A stretch of DNA of 64,000 nt from Alphaproteobacteria bacterium 46_93_T64 (GCA_002163135.1 MAAN01000041.1:155622-219621); one strand, 5' to 3'; positions 18,380 to 28,517 are shown, counted from the stretch's first letter. Numbers and translations are program-made. The notes: generated by a model from the sequence alone, not told the origin.

Positions 18380-21061
18380 TTATTCTGCGGCGATCATGCT
18401 AAGATTAATCAATTCCTGTATTTCCGATCGGCATGACCCACAGTTTGTTCCGGCATATATGTGCTCGCCAATATCTTTAACAGTTGCGCATCCTTGCTCT
18501 GTAATGGCGGTTTGTATTTGGTTGCAACCGACGGAAAAGCAGGAACAGACGATTGAGCCAGTGTCAGGTGTGTCTGCAGGAGGGCGACCAGCCGTGACAG
18601 TGTATCGGAGGAGCGGATTGTCAAAGATATTTCCAAGTTGTGTTGTCGCCCAAGATTTTGAAATGTCTACTGCTCTGCGAGAAAGATATAGCGCTCCGAC
18701 AAACTCCCCACTTTCAAATGCTGCAAAACGGTGTTCCCCTTTACTGGTATCCCTATAGGTGACGAGATCACCAGCAATAAGTGATTCCATCCCTAAAATG
18801 TTTGCAGCAAGTTTTGTATAGCTTGCCGGGATTTTCTTTAAGGCCAGTTCAACTCTCCAGCCACCGTCACATTTAGCAGCGGCCCAATAGTCGGCCCTAA
18901 TCTCGACAGGTTTAGTTTTGGTAATCACAAAACCTTGTAAAACGGTTTCAAATAATCGAAGCTGACAATTTGAATTTTTGAGCGCAGGTTGACCTGAATA
19001 TGGATCCACAATCGCGGGCACAAGAGCGTCAACGCGGGCGCGTGACGCAAATTGATCATTCCAGTGAATTGGTACAAATACGGAATTTTTTTGCACCCTA
19101 TCAGTGATATGGGCACGAACAACAATCAATGATTGTTCACTGGAAACTTCAACCAAATCTCTCTCAGATATATGAAGTTCTTTGGCATCATCCGGATGAA
19201 TTTCAACAAACGGTTCCATCATGTGTTGTGATAGCCCTGGGCTTTTGCCGGTTCGGGTCATCGTATGCCAGTGATCCCGTACACGTCCGGTGTTTAGGGT
19301 TAGCGGGAACTTTTCAGATGTCGGTTTTTTCGGGGAAGATTTTTGTAATTGAAATTTTGCTTTCCCATCAGGTGTAAAGAAACCGCCATCAGTAAAAAAT
19401 CTCTTATCAGAAGTGTCTCCGGCGACTTTAATAGGCCACTGAACAGGGGCTAATTTTTCATAATATTCTTGGCTTATATCTTTAAGGCCTCCGATATCAA
19501 AATCGCGACTACCGCTATTTTTAAATGCGGAAAGGGCCGCGAATTCCTTCGCAATTTCATAGGATGATTTGTAGGGGAACTCGCTTGAATAGCCCATGCG
19601 ACGGGCAACCTCACTCAGTTGCCACCAGTCAGGTTTTGCATTTTCTGGTGCCTTTAAGAAAGCTTTTTGATGGGATATGCGGCGCTCTGAATTTGTAACC
19701 AATCCGTCTTTTTCTCCCCAGCCTAAACTGGGAAATTTAATGTGGGCTAGGGCGCTAGTATCTGTATCTACTTGAATATCTGAGACCACAACTAATGGAC
19801 ACGCTTGCAGGGCGGCTTTCACTAAATCCGCATCGGGCATACTGTCCACAGGATTTGTAGCCATGATCCAAATTGCTTTGATCTCACCGCTCATAACAGA
19901 ATTGAACATATCTACGGCTTTAAGACCCGGCTTGTCTGGGATCATTGGAGAGTTCCAAAATTCCTGTACGATCTCGCGGTGGTCTGAGTTTTCAATGTCC
20001 ATATGGCAGGCAAGCATGTTGGCGAGGCCGCCAACTTCTCTACCACCCATAGCGTTGGGCTGTCCAGTGATTGAAAACGGTCCCATGCCTTCCTGGCCAA
20101 TCCTCCCAGTAGCCAAGTGGCAATTGAGGATCGAATTTACTTTGTCAGTGCCAGAGACTGACTGATTGACGCCTTGGCTGTAAACGGTGACTGTTTTTTC
20201 GTGTTTGGCAAACAGCTCATAAAATGTTGCGAGTTCCGGCTGCGTTAGACCTGTGTGGTCAGCAATATTTTGATCGTCGAACAAGCAGGCAGCATTCATC
20301 GCCTCTTCGAAGCCGGTTGTGTGTCTGTTGATATAATCTGTATTCAAATGTCCATTGTTTGCAAGGTAGGCAAGCAATCCTTGAAACAAGGCGACATCAC
20401 CATCCGGTTCGATCGCCAAGTGAAGGTCGGCAATATCAGCGGTCATCGTTTTTCGGGGGTCGATCAAGACTACTTTCATTTCAGGTCTTGCTTCTTTCGC
20501 GGCGGCGATGCGTTGATAGATGACAGGGTGGCACCATGCGAGATTAGATCCGACAATTATGATCAAGTCTGCAAGCTCCAGATCTTCGTATGTGCCGGGA
20601 ACTGTGTCAGATCCAAAGGCACGTTTATGGCCGGCAACACTGGAAGACATGCAAAGGCGAGAGTTCGTATCGATATTGGCGGAACCAATAAATCCCTTCA
20701 TAAGCTTATTTGCGACATAATAGTCTTCTGTCAGCAATTGACCGGAGACATAAAACGCGACGGATTCCTTTCCATGTTCTTTAATAGTTTCTTTGAATTT
20801 GGTTGCCACAAGGTCAAGAGCGATATCCCAGTCCACTCGATTTCCATAAACCTCCGGATGTAAAAGTCGACCAGACAGGTCCAGCGTTTCCCCAAGCGCG
20901 GATCCTTTCGAACAAAGCCGGCCGAAGTTAGCAGGATGATCTGGATCCCCCTTGATATCGACGGAGCCATCGGCAAGGGGCGTTGCAAGAACACCGCACC
21001 CGACGCCGCAGTAAGGGCAGGTGGTTTTTACAGTTTTCCCTGTCTGTGTAATGTCGAGCAT
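18380..21061 (-). CDS. nasA: Assimilatory nitrate reductase catalytic subunit NasA
   Basis: An 893-residue molybdopterin enzyme that reduces nitrate to nitrite in the cytoplasm. The N-terminal 4Fe-4S motif is C15-x2-C18-x3-C22 with the fourth ligand C50 in FGRLCSKG; this spacing belongs to the Nap/Nas branch. The Mo-bis-MGD domain follows, and the C-terminal dinucleotide-binding domain begins near LNTGRVRDHWHTMTRTGKSP. The last 50 residues carry a BFD-like 2Fe-2S domain (CSCFSVGC ... GTNCGSCRSEI), as in the longer NasA forms. Its ATG overlaps the nirD stop by one base (TAATG), indicating translational coupling. Confidence 0.95.
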   Translation of the reverse strand: MLDITQTGKTVKTTCPYCGVGCGVLATPLADGSVDIKGDPDHPANFGRLCSKGSALGETLDLSGRLLHPEVYGNRVDWDIALDLVATKFKETIKEHGKESVAFYVSGQLLTEDYYVANKLMKGFIGSANIDTNSRLCMSSSVAGHKRAFGSDTVPGTYEDLELADLIIIVGSNLAWCHPVIYQRIAAAKEARPEMKVVLIDPRKTMTADIADLHLAIEPDGDVALFQGLLAYLANNGHLNTDYINRHTTGFEEAMNAACLFDDQNIADHTGLTQPELATFYELFAKHEKTVTVYSQGVNQSVSGTDKVNSILNCHLATGRIGQEGMGPFSITGQPNAMGGREVGGLANMLACHMDIENSDHREIVQEFWNSPMIPDKPGLKAVDMFNSVMSGEIKAIWIMATNPVDSMPDADLVKAALQACPLVVVSDIQVDTDTSALAHIKFPSLGWGEKDGLVTNSERRISHQKAFLKAPENAKPDWWQLSEVARRMGYSSEFPYKSSYEIAKEFAALSAFKNSGSRDFDIGGLKDISQEYYEKLAPVQWPIKVAGDTSDKRFFTDGGFFTPDGKAKFQLQKSSPKKPTSEKFPLTLNTGRVRDHWHTMTRTGKSPGLSQHMMEPFVEIHPDDAKELHISERDLVEVSSEQSLIVVRAHITDRVQKNSVFVPIHWNDQFASRARVDALVPAIVDPYSGQPALKNSNCQLRLFETVLQGFVITKTKPVEIRADYWAAAKCDGGWRVELALKKIPASYTKLAANILGMESLIAGDLVTYRDTSKGEHRFAAFESGEFVGALYLSRRAVDISKSWATTQLGNIFDNPLLRYTVTAGRPPADTPDTGSIVCSCFSVGCNQIQTAITEQGCATVKDIGEHIYAGTNCGSCRSEIQELINLSMIAAE

Positions 21062-21405
21062 TATTTCTTGCCGTTGTTGGTTCTACGCAACTCAAGAAGA
21101 ATATCATTTCCATCCAACTTAACTGGAAAACTCAAGGTTTCTCCTTTATCAGCTCCTTGAGCTTGTCCGGTTTCAAGTGATATGACCCAATTGTGAAGCG
21201 GACAGGTGACGCACCCATCGTGTACAATTCCTTGACTAAGTGGCCCGTTTTTGTGGGGACATTTATCTTCCAGTGCAAAAACCCTGTCATCGGCACTTCT
21301 GAAAAGGGCGATCGTCATATCTCCGTTTTGGACGCATCGGGCGCCTCGTTTGGGAATGTCTGATAATTGCCCGATTTTGATCCAGTTTTCAGTATGTGCA
21401 TTCAT
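21061..21405 (-). CDS. nirD: Nitrite reductase small subunit NirD
   Basis: A 114-residue Rieske-fold protein. The 2Fe-2S ligand motifs are present as CPHKNGPLS and CPLHNWVISLETG, so this copy could bind a cluster, unlike enterobacterial NirD, which lacks the ligands. It is the partner of NirB in the NADH-dependent six-electron reduction of nitrite to ammonium. Its ATG overlaps the nirB stop (ATGA, 21402-21405) and its stop overlaps the nasA start, so nirB-nirD-nasA are tightly coupled. Confidence 0.94.
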   Translation of the reverse strand: MNAHTENWIKIGQLSDIPKRGARCVQNGDMTIALFRSADDRVFALEDKCPHKNGPLSQGIVHDGCVTCPLHNWVISLETGQAQGADKGETLSFPVKLDGNDILLELRRTNNGKK

Positions 21406-23849
21406 TCTGCGGCCTCCAGTCCAAAACTTGCCATGGGTTTGAATTCGTGTTTGTCTTTTCCTGAAACACGTTCAGACCAAGGGTCTTTCTGAGCAAATTC
21501 CTGAGAGTAGACGAAGCGATCAAATAGGGCTTTTCTACCCTCATGATCATTAAGGATCTCTCTGCGAATTTCCTCCAGTCCGATGCGATTAAGCCATTTG
21601 TAGATACGCTCGAGATAATGTCCTTGCTCCCGATAGAGCTGGGTGAGGGCAACGATGTATTCGAGAGCTTCCTCTTCACTTGTGGCGTGGCCCAGCAGCT
21701 CGGTTCCTTTGATCTCCAGACCTGCAGCGCCGCCAAAATGAATTTCATATCCAGAATCCACACATATAACGCCGATGTCTTTACAGGTCGCCTCTGAGCA
21801 GTTTCGGGGGCACCCTGAGACAGCAAGCTTCAATTTTGCAGGTGTCCAGGATCCCCACATGAATTTTTCAATGCGAATGCCAAATCCTGTGGAATCTTGT
21901 GTGCCAAAACGGCACCAATCTGTGCCCACGCAGGTTTTGACGGTTCGAAGACCCTTGGCATAAGCATGTCCTGAGACAAATCCTGCGTCTCCAAGGTCTG
22001 CCCAGACAGCAGGCAGGTCTTTCTTTTGAACGCCGAGCATATCTATGCGCTGGCCGCCGGTGACTTTGACAGCAGGAATGTCAAATTTGTCAACCACATC
22101 AGCAATTGCCCGAAGCTCATCCGATGTTGTCATACCACCCCACATGCGAGGTACAACAGAGTAGGTGCCATCTTTCTGGATATTCGCGTGGACGCGTTCG
22201 TTAATGAAACGGGACTGGTAGTCATCTTCGTATTCGCCCGGCCAGTCACTCACGAGATAATAGTTAAGTGCAGGGCGGCATTTTGCACAGCCACAGGACG
22301 TTTTCCATTCCAATTCCTGCATAACTGCCGGGATGGATTTTAGTTCTTTAACCTTTATGAGACGCCGAACATCATCATGCCCAAGATCAGTGCATGGGCA
22401 GACAGCTGCGACTTTAGACGGATCGTAATTGTCACCTAATGATAAGCTCATCAATTGTTCAACAAGGCCCGTACACGTTCCGCAGGACGCCGAGGCCTTA
22501 GTGTGTGAGCGTACTTCATCAAGTGACGTTAAGTTGTTATCCTGTATGGCAATTACGATTGTAGATTTACAAATGCCGTTACAACCACAAATCTCTGCGT
22601 CATCCGGCAGGGCTGCAACGGCTTGCATCGGGTCCAGCGATGCGCCTCCTTGATAGGCTTGACCAAAAATCAGGCTATCGCGCATTTCTGAAATATCTGT
22701 TTGTTTTTTGAGAAGATCAAAGAACCATGTTCCATCACTGGTCTCGCCAAACTGAACGGCACCGATGATCCTGTTGTCTTTAAGAACCAGTCTTTTGTAG
22801 ATCCCCTGCGTCGCATCGCGAAGGACAATTTCCTCGCGGTCAGCTGATTCCGCGAAATCGCCAGCCGAGAAAAGATCGATCCCGGTTACTTTGAGTTTTG
22901 TTGCCGTAACTGAACCCGTGAATTCTTCATCGCCGCCGCAGAGGTTCTTTGCCAGAACTTTGCCCATTTCATACAATGGTGCAACAAGGCCGTAACATTC
23001 ACCGCGATGTTCGACGCATTCACCGAGTGCATAGATATCTTCTTCGGATGTTTCCATCTTATCGTTTACGAGAATGCCACGATTGCAATCTATATCGATA
23101 GTTTGAGCCAATGCGGCTGAAGGGCGGATACCCACAGCCATGACTATAATTTTTGCGTCAATGACAGTGCCATCATCAAGTTTTATGCCTGTTACTTTGC
23201 CACTTTTACCTAAGATTTCCTTTGAGTTGACCTCGGTAAGAACTTCTATGCCCTTATTCTTTATGGCTTTCTCGAGCAAATACCCTGCGGCTGGGTCTAA
23301 TTGTCTTTCCATCAAAGTAGGCATTAAATGCAACACCGTTACGTCCATGCCTCTGGCATTAAATCCGGCCGCTGCTTCCAGTCCTAATAGGCCGCCGCCG
23401 ATAACAACAGCACGCCCTTTTGACTGGGTCGCTTTTAACATAGCGTCCACATCATCTAGATCTCGGTAAACTAGAACTCCCTCTAGATCATGGCCCGGAA
23501 GCGGTATGATGAAGGGAGTGGAACCTGTTGCGATAATCAGTTTGTCATACACAGCTGTAATGCCTGTTTCGGACGTCACAGTTTTATTCGTTTTGTTGAT
23601 TTCGGTAACTTTTGCACCCTTGTGCAATGTCACGTTGTTGGTGTCGTACCAAGCGTCATCGTGAGTGATGATGTCTTCGTAAGTTTTCTCACCGGACAAA
23701 ACAGGAGAGAGCATCAATCTGTTATAATTGACCCGAGGTTCAGCATTGAAAATTGTCACGTCATAGGCAGAGGCATCTTCTTCAAATAGGTGTTCCAGCA
23801 TCCGGCCGGGAGACATACCATTTCCGATAATTACTAGTTTTTGTGTCAT
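21402..23849 (-). CDS. nirB: NADH-dependent nitrite reductase large subunit NirB
   Basis: An 815-residue multidomain enzyme. It begins with a FAD/NAD(P) pyridine-nucleotide oxidoreductase half (VIIGNGMSPGRML, then VVIGGGLLGLEAA near residue 145). Two BFD-like 2Fe-2S modules follow (CGCNGICKS...SCGTCTG and CPCTDLGHDD...SCGCAKCRP). The C-terminal half is the sirohaem/4Fe-4S domain with CVGTDWC and SGCPRNCSEA. The ATG at 23849 is preferred over one five codons upstream because GGAGGGAAG lies just before it. It starts 14 bases after the transporter ATPase stop. Confidence 0.95.
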   Translation of the reverse strand: MTQKLVIIGNGMSPGRMLEHLFEEDASAYDVTIFNAEPRVNYNRLMLSPVLSGEKTYEDIITHDDAWYDTNNVTLHKGAKVTEINKTNKTVTSETGITAVYDKLIIATGSTPFIIPLPGHDLEGVLVYRDLDDVDAMLKATQSKGRAVVIGGGLLGLEAAAGFNARGMDVTVLHLMPTLMERQLDPAAGYLLEKAIKNKGIEVLTEVNSKEILGKSGKVTGIKLDDGTVIDAKIIVMAVGIRPSAALAQTIDIDCNRGILVNDKMETSEEDIYALGECVEHRGECYGLVAPLYEMGKVLAKNLCGGDEEFTGSVTATKLKVTGIDLFSAGDFAESADREEIVLRDATQGIYKRLVLKDNRIIGAVQFGETSDGTWFFDLLKKQTDISEMRDSLIFGQAYQGGASLDPMQAVAALPDDAEICGCNGICKSTIVIAIQDNNLTSLDEVRSHTKASASCGTCTGLVEQLMSLSLGDNYDPSKVAAVCPCTDLGHDDVRRLIKVKELKSIPAVMQELEWKTSCGCAKCRPALNYYLVSDWPGEYEDDYQSRFINERVHANIQKDGTYSVVPRMWGGMTTSDELRAIADVVDKFDIPAVKVTGGQRIDMLGVQKKDLPAVWADLGDAGFVSGHAYAKGLRTVKTCVGTDWCRFGTQDSTGFGIRIEKFMWGSWTPAKLKLAVSGCPRNCSEATCKDIGVICVDSGYEIHFGGAAGLEIKGTELLGHATSEEEALEYIVALTQLYREQGHYLERIYKWLNRIGLEEIRREILNDHEGRKALFDRFVYSQEFAQKDPWSERVSGKDKHEFKPMASFGLEAAE

Positions 23850-23863
23850 TTTTCTTCCCTCCA

Positions 23864-25624
23864 TTAGACGGCAAAGGACGCAGTTTTGGATTTACCAGAT
23901 TGTTGTCTGGCAATCCGGTTCGCACGTTTTTCGCGGATTGATTGAAGTTGTTCTTCGCTTGGATCCGCTCCGCCTTCATAAACTTCTAGAAAGCTCAAGA
24001 GTTCTTCGCGGTAAGCGTAATAATCTGGATGGTCCAGTAGCGCTTGGCGAGAGCGTGGGCGCGGAAGATCCACTTCCATAATATTACCAATTTTCGCATT
24101 TGGACCGTTGGACATCATCACCACACGATCAGCAAGCAAGATGGCTTCATCTACATCATGGGTGACGCAGATCGCAGTTACTTGAGTTCGTTTCCAAACA
24201 TCCATTAATACATCTTGGAGTTCCCATCGGGTTAGACTATCCAACATGCCAAAAGGCTCATCCAGTAGTAGAAGCTTCGGAGACAGAGCAAAAGCACGAG
24301 CGATACCAACACGCTGTTTCATGCCATTGGAAAGCCCCGCTGCCATTTTGTGCATGGCGTCACCTAGACCGACACGAGACAGGTAATATTCTACTACATC
24401 GTGGCGTTCTGCCTTGCTTGCATTTGGATATACCCGCTCTACCCCCAACGACACATTGTCGTAGGCGGTCATCCACGGCAAAAGAGACGGCGCTTGAAAT
24501 ACGACGGCGCGGTCCGGGCCTGCATTTGTGACATGAGTGCCATCCAGAATAATCGCCCCTTCAGATATCTTGTTTAGCCCCGAGACCATTGAAAGGACGG
24601 TGGATTTGCCGCAGCCCGAATGCCCGATAATTGTAATGAATTCGCCCTTCTTGATTTTGAGATCAAAACCGTCAACAACCGTTAATGGGCCGTTGGGCGT
24701 GGGGTAGACTTTCTTCGTTTGGCTGAATTCCACATAACGATCCGATTTCGAGGACGCTGCGGCTTCCGCATAAGCGGTTGGAATTTTCTCGTTTCGGGTA
24801 ATGGGTACGATGTTGGGAAGTGTTTTTTTCGTTGATTTGTCAGCTGAACGTTCAGCCCCCAGTGCCATAAGATATTCGGTGATCTTCCCGCGAATATGAA
24901 TAAACTCTGGATCATCATTCATGGCAGCGCGATCTCTTGGGCGCGGCAATGTGATCTTGAACTCTGTTCCCAGTGTTGCATTAGGGCCTGGTTTTAACGG
25001 AATTACGCGATCTGCAAGCAAAATGGCTTCATCAACATCATTTGTAATCAGGATGATTGTCTTTTTCTCTTTTTGAGAGATATCTGCGAATTCGTCCTGG
25101 AGTTTTGCGCGGGTAAGCGCATCCAGTGCTGATAAGGGCTCGTCCAGAAGTAGAACGTCGGGTTGCGTGGCAAGTGCGCGTGCCACGGATACGCGCTGCC
25201 GCATGCCTCCGGACAGCTCTGTTGGTTTCCGGTGTTTCGCATGTTCCAGACCAACCATTTTAATGTATTTGTCACAAAGCGCTTTTCGCTCTTTTTTTGG
25301 TTTGGACTTTAAAACGCTATCGACCGCCAGTTCGATATTCCCCTGAACAGTCATCCAAGGCATCAAGGAATAGGATTGGAATACCACGCCAATATCCGTG
25401 CTAGTTTCAGTTATTTGTTTTCCTTTAAAGATGACGCCCCCCTGATCAGGTTTCGACAGTCCAGCCAACGCTGAAATTAAGGTGGTTTTGCCGGAGCCAG
25501 AGAAACCGACAATGGCGATAAATTCACCTTCCTCAACTTTCAGATTAATGTTGCTAAGGACTTCTGTACGGTTGCCTCCATCATCAAAATGTTTGGACAG
25601 GCCTGTTATTTCCAAAATGGGCAT
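23864..25624 (-). CDS. Nitrate ABC transporter ATPase, two nucleotide-binding domains fused
   Basis: A 586-residue protein with two complete ABC ATPase domains of the NrtC/NrtD type. Domain 1 has Walker A GFSGSGKTT at residues 40-48, signature LSGGMRQR and Walker B LLLDEPLSALD. Domain 2 begins near residue 300, with Walker A GHSGCGKST, a slightly altered signature LSNGMKQR, and LLLDEPFGMLD. A 40-60-residue Lys/Ser-rich linker separates them. Cyanobacterial NrtC and NrtD are separate proteins, and NrtC carries a binding-protein domain instead; here both ATPases are on one chain. It energises nitrate/nitrite uptake with the adjacent permease and binding protein. Confidence 0.92.
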   Translation of the reverse strand: MPILEITGLSKHFDDGGNRTEVLSNINLKVEEGEFIAIVGFSGSGKTTLISALAGLSKPDQGGVIFKGKQITETSTDIGVVFQSYSLMPWMTVQGNIELAVDSVLKSKPKKERKALCDKYIKMVGLEHAKHRKPTELSGGMRQRVSVARALATQPDVLLLDEPLSALDALTRAKLQDEFADISQKEKKTIILITNDVDEAILLADRVIPLKPGPNATLGTEFKITLPRPRDRAAMNDDPEFIHIRGKITEYLMALGAERSADKSTKKTLPNIVPITRNEKIPTAYAEAAASSKSDRYVEFSQTKKVYPTPNGPLTVVDGFDLKIKKGEFITIIGHSGCGKSTVLSMVSGLNKISEGAIILDGTHVTNAGPDRAVVFQAPSLLPWMTAYDNVSLGVERVYPNASKAERHDVVEYYLSRVGLGDAMHKMAAGLSNGMKQRVGIARAFALSPKLLLLDEPFGMLDSLTRWELQDVLMDVWKRTQVTAICVTHDVDEAILLADRVVMMSNGPNAKIGNIMEVDLPRPRSRQALLDHPDYYAYREELLSFLEVYEGGADPSEEQLQSIREKRANRIARQQSGKSKTASFAV

Positions 25625-25633
25625 AGCAGTCTC

Positions 25634-26728
25634 CTAACGGTTAGACGAAAAGGTGAAGGCTTGTTGCAGGGTGTACATCACCCGATCAAGCATGAAGCCG
25701 ATGACACCGATGGTCAGGACTGCAACTATAATTTTGGCGAGGGATTGAGAGGAGCCATTTTGAAACTCATCCCAAACGAATTTTCCAAGTCCCGGATTTT
25801 GTGCCAGCATTTCGGCGGCGATGAGTACCATCCATCCCACACCAAGCGACAATCGCAGGCCTGTAAAGATCAGTGGAAGAGATGACGGGAGAACTAATTT
25901 GGTGACGGTTTTGAATGTAGGAAGCTGCAAGACCCGACCGACATTCATCAGATCTTTGTCGACTGAGGCGACGCCAAGGGCCGTGTTTATAAGGGTTGGC
26001 CATAAAGAACACAGAGTGACAGTTACAGCAGATACCACCAATGACTTGGGAAACAAAGAAGTAGGATTGGCGTAGGCTGCAGAAACAATCATCGTGACGA
26101 TGGGAAGCCATGCAAGCGGTGATATCGGTTTGAAGATCTGAATAAGCGGGTTGATTGCTCCGTTCACTGCCTTTGAAAGACCAGAGGCAATCCCCAGTGG
26201 CACTGCGATTAGGGTCGCGATGATAAATCCCAAACCAACAGTGAAGAGTGATGTGATGATCTGATCTATGTAAGTCGGTTTTCCGGTATACTTGCGGACT
26301 TTAACTTTATCAGCTTTACCTGCGGCAATCAGATTAGCGTTGCGTTTTTCTTGGCGGTCAAAAAAGGCATCCGCTTTTTTCCGTTCACGAACATGGTCGT
26401 CCCATAAATTTAGGGTTTGTTCCCAAACAGCAAGTGGACCCGGAATTACGCCGAGTGATGTTTTTACTTGAGGTGCCAAGACTCCCCATGCAATGAGAAA
26501 CAATGCAATCCCAAGCATCGGAATGAACAAGACCCGCCTAAGTTCTGCCAGTTGTTCTTTAGGATTGTCGCCGGCAGCAATTTTTAAAACGGGAGTTACC
26601 CACGAAAAGCCAAGAGCCTCCAGCCATCCTGATGCCGCGTTAATGCGGGAAAACATCTTTTCTTGTCGGGCCTTTTTCTTAATTGCGGCCTCTATATCAG
26701 TCATCTGAGATGCAGTGGAGTCAGACAT
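25634..26728 (-). CDS. nrtB: Nitrate ABC transporter permease NrtB
   Basis: A 364-residue inner-membrane permease. The first membrane segment lies near residue 70 (LGIALFLIAWGVLAPQV). Then comes a polar, Lys-rich stretch (RERKKADAFFDRQEKRN), and the BPD-type permease domain runs from about residue 155 to 355 with the coupling segment near LQLPTFKTVTKLVLPSSLP. Such long N-terminal regions are usual for proteobacterial NrtB. The ATG at 26728 is chosen because AAGGA lies seven bases upstream; the frame is open for another 22 codons. The ATPase gene starts nine bases beyond its stop. Confidence 0.92.
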   Translation of the reverse strand: MSDSTASQMTDIEAAIKKKARQEKMFSRINAASGWLEALGFSWVTPVLKIAAGDNPKEQLAELRRVLFIPMLGIALFLIAWGVLAPQVKTSLGVIPGPLAVWEQTLNLWDDHVRERKKADAFFDRQEKRNANLIAAGKADKVKVRKYTGKPTYIDQIITSLFTVGLGFIIATLIAVPLGIASGLSKAVNGAINPLIQIFKPISPLAWLPIVTMIVSAAYANPTSLFPKSLVVSAVTVTLCSLWPTLINTALGVASVDKDLMNVGRVLQLPTFKTVTKLVLPSSLPLIFTGLRLSLGVGWMVLIAAEMLAQNPGLGKFVWDEFQNGSSQSLAKIIVAVLTIGVIGFMLDRVMYTLQQAFTFSSNR

Positions 26729-26790
26729 TATCGTATCCTTGTTACGGGGATTATATTTAAGGCGTGCAACTGCCCAACTTGCGAACTGAA

Positions 26791-28185
26791 TCAACCGCCG
26801 ACGACAGCGCCAGCTTCGATCGTTTCCTGGGATTTTAAGCCAATGGAATGAGCGTTGATGTAGTCATTAGGCCTATTGCCGTCATATTCGATACCATCGA
26901 TAAATGCAGTCGTTGGCGCCCGATATCCATTACTCTTCCATGGGAAATCAGCTTCATCAACGTGGCCTTCTTCAACCAACATACGAGCGGCTTTCAAATA
27001 TGTGTCTGGCAAGTAAACGGATTTGGAAATCTCTGTGTACCAATCATCACTTTTTCCGTCCGTAATCTGTCCCCAACGCCGCATTTGGGTGAGGTACCAT
27101 GTTGCATCTGAATAATAGGGGTATGTTGCATAGTGGCGGTAAAAGACGTTGAAGTCTGGAATGTCGCGCTTGTCACCTTTTTCAAATTCAAAGGTTCCGG
27201 TCATAGAATTTGCAATAACCTCTTTGTCGGCTCCGACATATTCTGAACGAGAGAGGATTTCCACAGCTTCTGACCTGTTGGCGTTGTTATTTTCATCCAA
27301 CCATTTTGCAGCCCGGATAAGTGCCTTCGTCAGCGCGAGTGTTGTTTTCGGGTTTATCTCTGTAAATTCTTTGGTAAGGCCGAATACTTTTTCCGGGTTA
27401 TTTTTCCAGATCTCATAATTTGTAATTACCGGGACACCAATGGCCTTTATGACGGCCTGCTGGTTCCATGGCTCTCCAACGGAGTATCCGTTAATTGTGC
27501 CAGCTTCCATCGTAAACGGCATTTGAGGTGGTGGCGTTACGGATAGCATAGCATCCGCCTGAATTTGACCTGCAATGTCATTCCGACCGTAAAATCCCGG
27601 ATGAATATTGCCAGATGCTAACCAATATCGAAGTTCATAATTGTGGGAGGAGACGGGAAAAACCATTCCCATGTTAAAAGGTTTGCCTTCTGATTGGAAT
27701 TTATCAACAACCTTCTTCAGTGCGTCTGCCTTGATGGGATGGATAGGTTTACCGTTCGCATCATGAGGAACGTATTTCTTCATTATGCTCCAAACTTCAT
27801 TTGAAACAGTAATGCCGTTGCCATTCAAGCCCATTGAAAGCGGTGTCACGATATGTGCTTTCGTGCCAAACCCGATCGTTGCGGCCAGTGGTTGCCCTGC
27901 CAGCATATGGGCACCGTCTAATTCGCCAGTGATGACCCTGTCGAGTAATACCTTCCAGTTTGCTTGGGGTTCCAGTGTCACATAAAGGCCTTCGTCTTCG
28001 AAATACCTTTTCTCGTATGCTATGGCGAGCGGGGCCATATCCGTGAGCTTGATGAAGCCGATTTTTAACTCGTCTTTTTCCACTTCGAGCATTTCAGCAG
28101 AAGCCCAACCCGGAACCATCAGAGACGAAAAAGCAATCGCTGTTGTGAGCAAAATTTTTCTGCATATCGCATCAATAGGCTTCAT
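26791..28185 (-). CDS. nrtA: Nitrate/nitrite ABC transporter substrate-binding protein NrtA
   Basis: A 464-residue periplasmic binding protein. Residues 1-30 form a Sec signal peptide ending PGWASAE. The mature protein begins [20 protein letters not shown], the NrtA/CmpA start, and contains [39 protein letters not shown] and the Trp- and Tyr-rich C-terminal third, all typical of nitrate-binding NrtA. The ATG at 28185 gives a proper signal peptide; the frame stays open 11 codons further. It is the first gene of the nitrate operon and has a sigma-54 element about 80 bp upstream. Confidence 0.93.
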   Translation of the reverse strand: MKPIDAICRKILLTTAIAFSSLMVPGWASAEMLEVEKDELKIGFIKLTDMAPLAIAYEKRYFEDEGLYVTLEPQANWKVLLDRVITGELDGAHMLAGQPLAATIGFGTKAHIVTPLSMGLNGNGITVSNEVWSIMKKYVPHDANGKPIHPIKADALKKVVDKFQSEGKPFNMGMVFPVSSHNYELRYWLASGNIHPGFYGRNDIAGQIQADAMLSVTPPPQMPFTMEAGTINGYSVGEPWNQQAVIKAIGVPVITNYEIWKNNPEKVFGLTKEFTEINPKTTLALTKALIRAAKWLDENNNANRSEAVEILSRSEYVGADKEVIANSMTGTFEFEKGDKRDIPDFNVFYRHYATYPYYSDATWYLTQMRRWGQITDGKSDDWYTEISKSVYLPDTYLKAARMLVEEGHVDEADFPWKSNGYRAPTTAFIDGIEYDGNRPNDYINAHSIGLKSQETIEAGAVVGG

Positions 28186-28261
28186 TTGGTTATTCCGTTC
28201 ATCAATATGCCATGCCAAAGATCGTCGGCAAATTTATCGAGTAGCTAGATGAAACGTACAT

Positions 28262-28277
28262 TGCACGGGATGTGCCA
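28262..28277 (-). promoter_or_regulatory. Sigma-54 (-24/-12) promoter of the nitrate operon
   Basis: The minus strand reads TGGCACATCCCGTGCA from 28277 to 28262. This matches TGGCAC-N5-TTGCW at 14 of 15... of the important positions checked by eye except the first T of the -12 box: the -24 GG and the -12 GC are present at the required spacing. Transcription would start near 28252, giving a 5' leader of about 67 bases before nrtA. Nitrate operons are commonly driven by sigma-54 with NtrC, so the context fits. Confidence 0.7.
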
Positions 28278-28374
28278 GAACGAAAATATTTTGTGTTATA
28301 TTAATAATATCAAGTAGTTATAGGTGATTTATGTGTATTGATAGCAGAAGTGAAATGCAGTTGGGTGCTGCTTT

Positions 28375-28393
28375 TTTTGTGCGGTGCACAAAA
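28375..28393. promoter_or_regulatory. Perfect inverted repeat upstream of the sigma-54 promoter
   Basis: TTTTGTGC-GGT-GCACAAAA has 8-bp perfect arms around a 3-bp centre. It lies about 100 bp upstream of the -24 element, where an enhancer-binding activator would sit. It does not match the NtrC consensus (GCAC-N7-GTGC; the half-sites here point the other way), so the bound protein may be a different activator. It could also serve the divergent VPLPA-CTERM gene. Confidence 0.45.
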
Positions 28394-28517
28394 GTTAGGC
28401 TATGTTCTGATATTTTTAGTTTGATTCGACTGAATGTACTAAGAAAAGTCGTTTCAGGCTATTTATGGTTAATAAAACGTTACTAAGGGTTGCAACTCGA
28501 AAGTCTAGTTTTACGAC

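Noticed and set aside
20255..20863. Long plus-strand open frame (202 codons) inside nasA
   Set aside because: It is the antisense shadow of a strongly supported molybdoenzyme; composition and residues do not resemble a real protein.
28375..28393. NtrC binding site
   Set aside because: The half-sites face the wrong way for GCAC-N7-GTGC; retained only as an unassigned inverted repeat.
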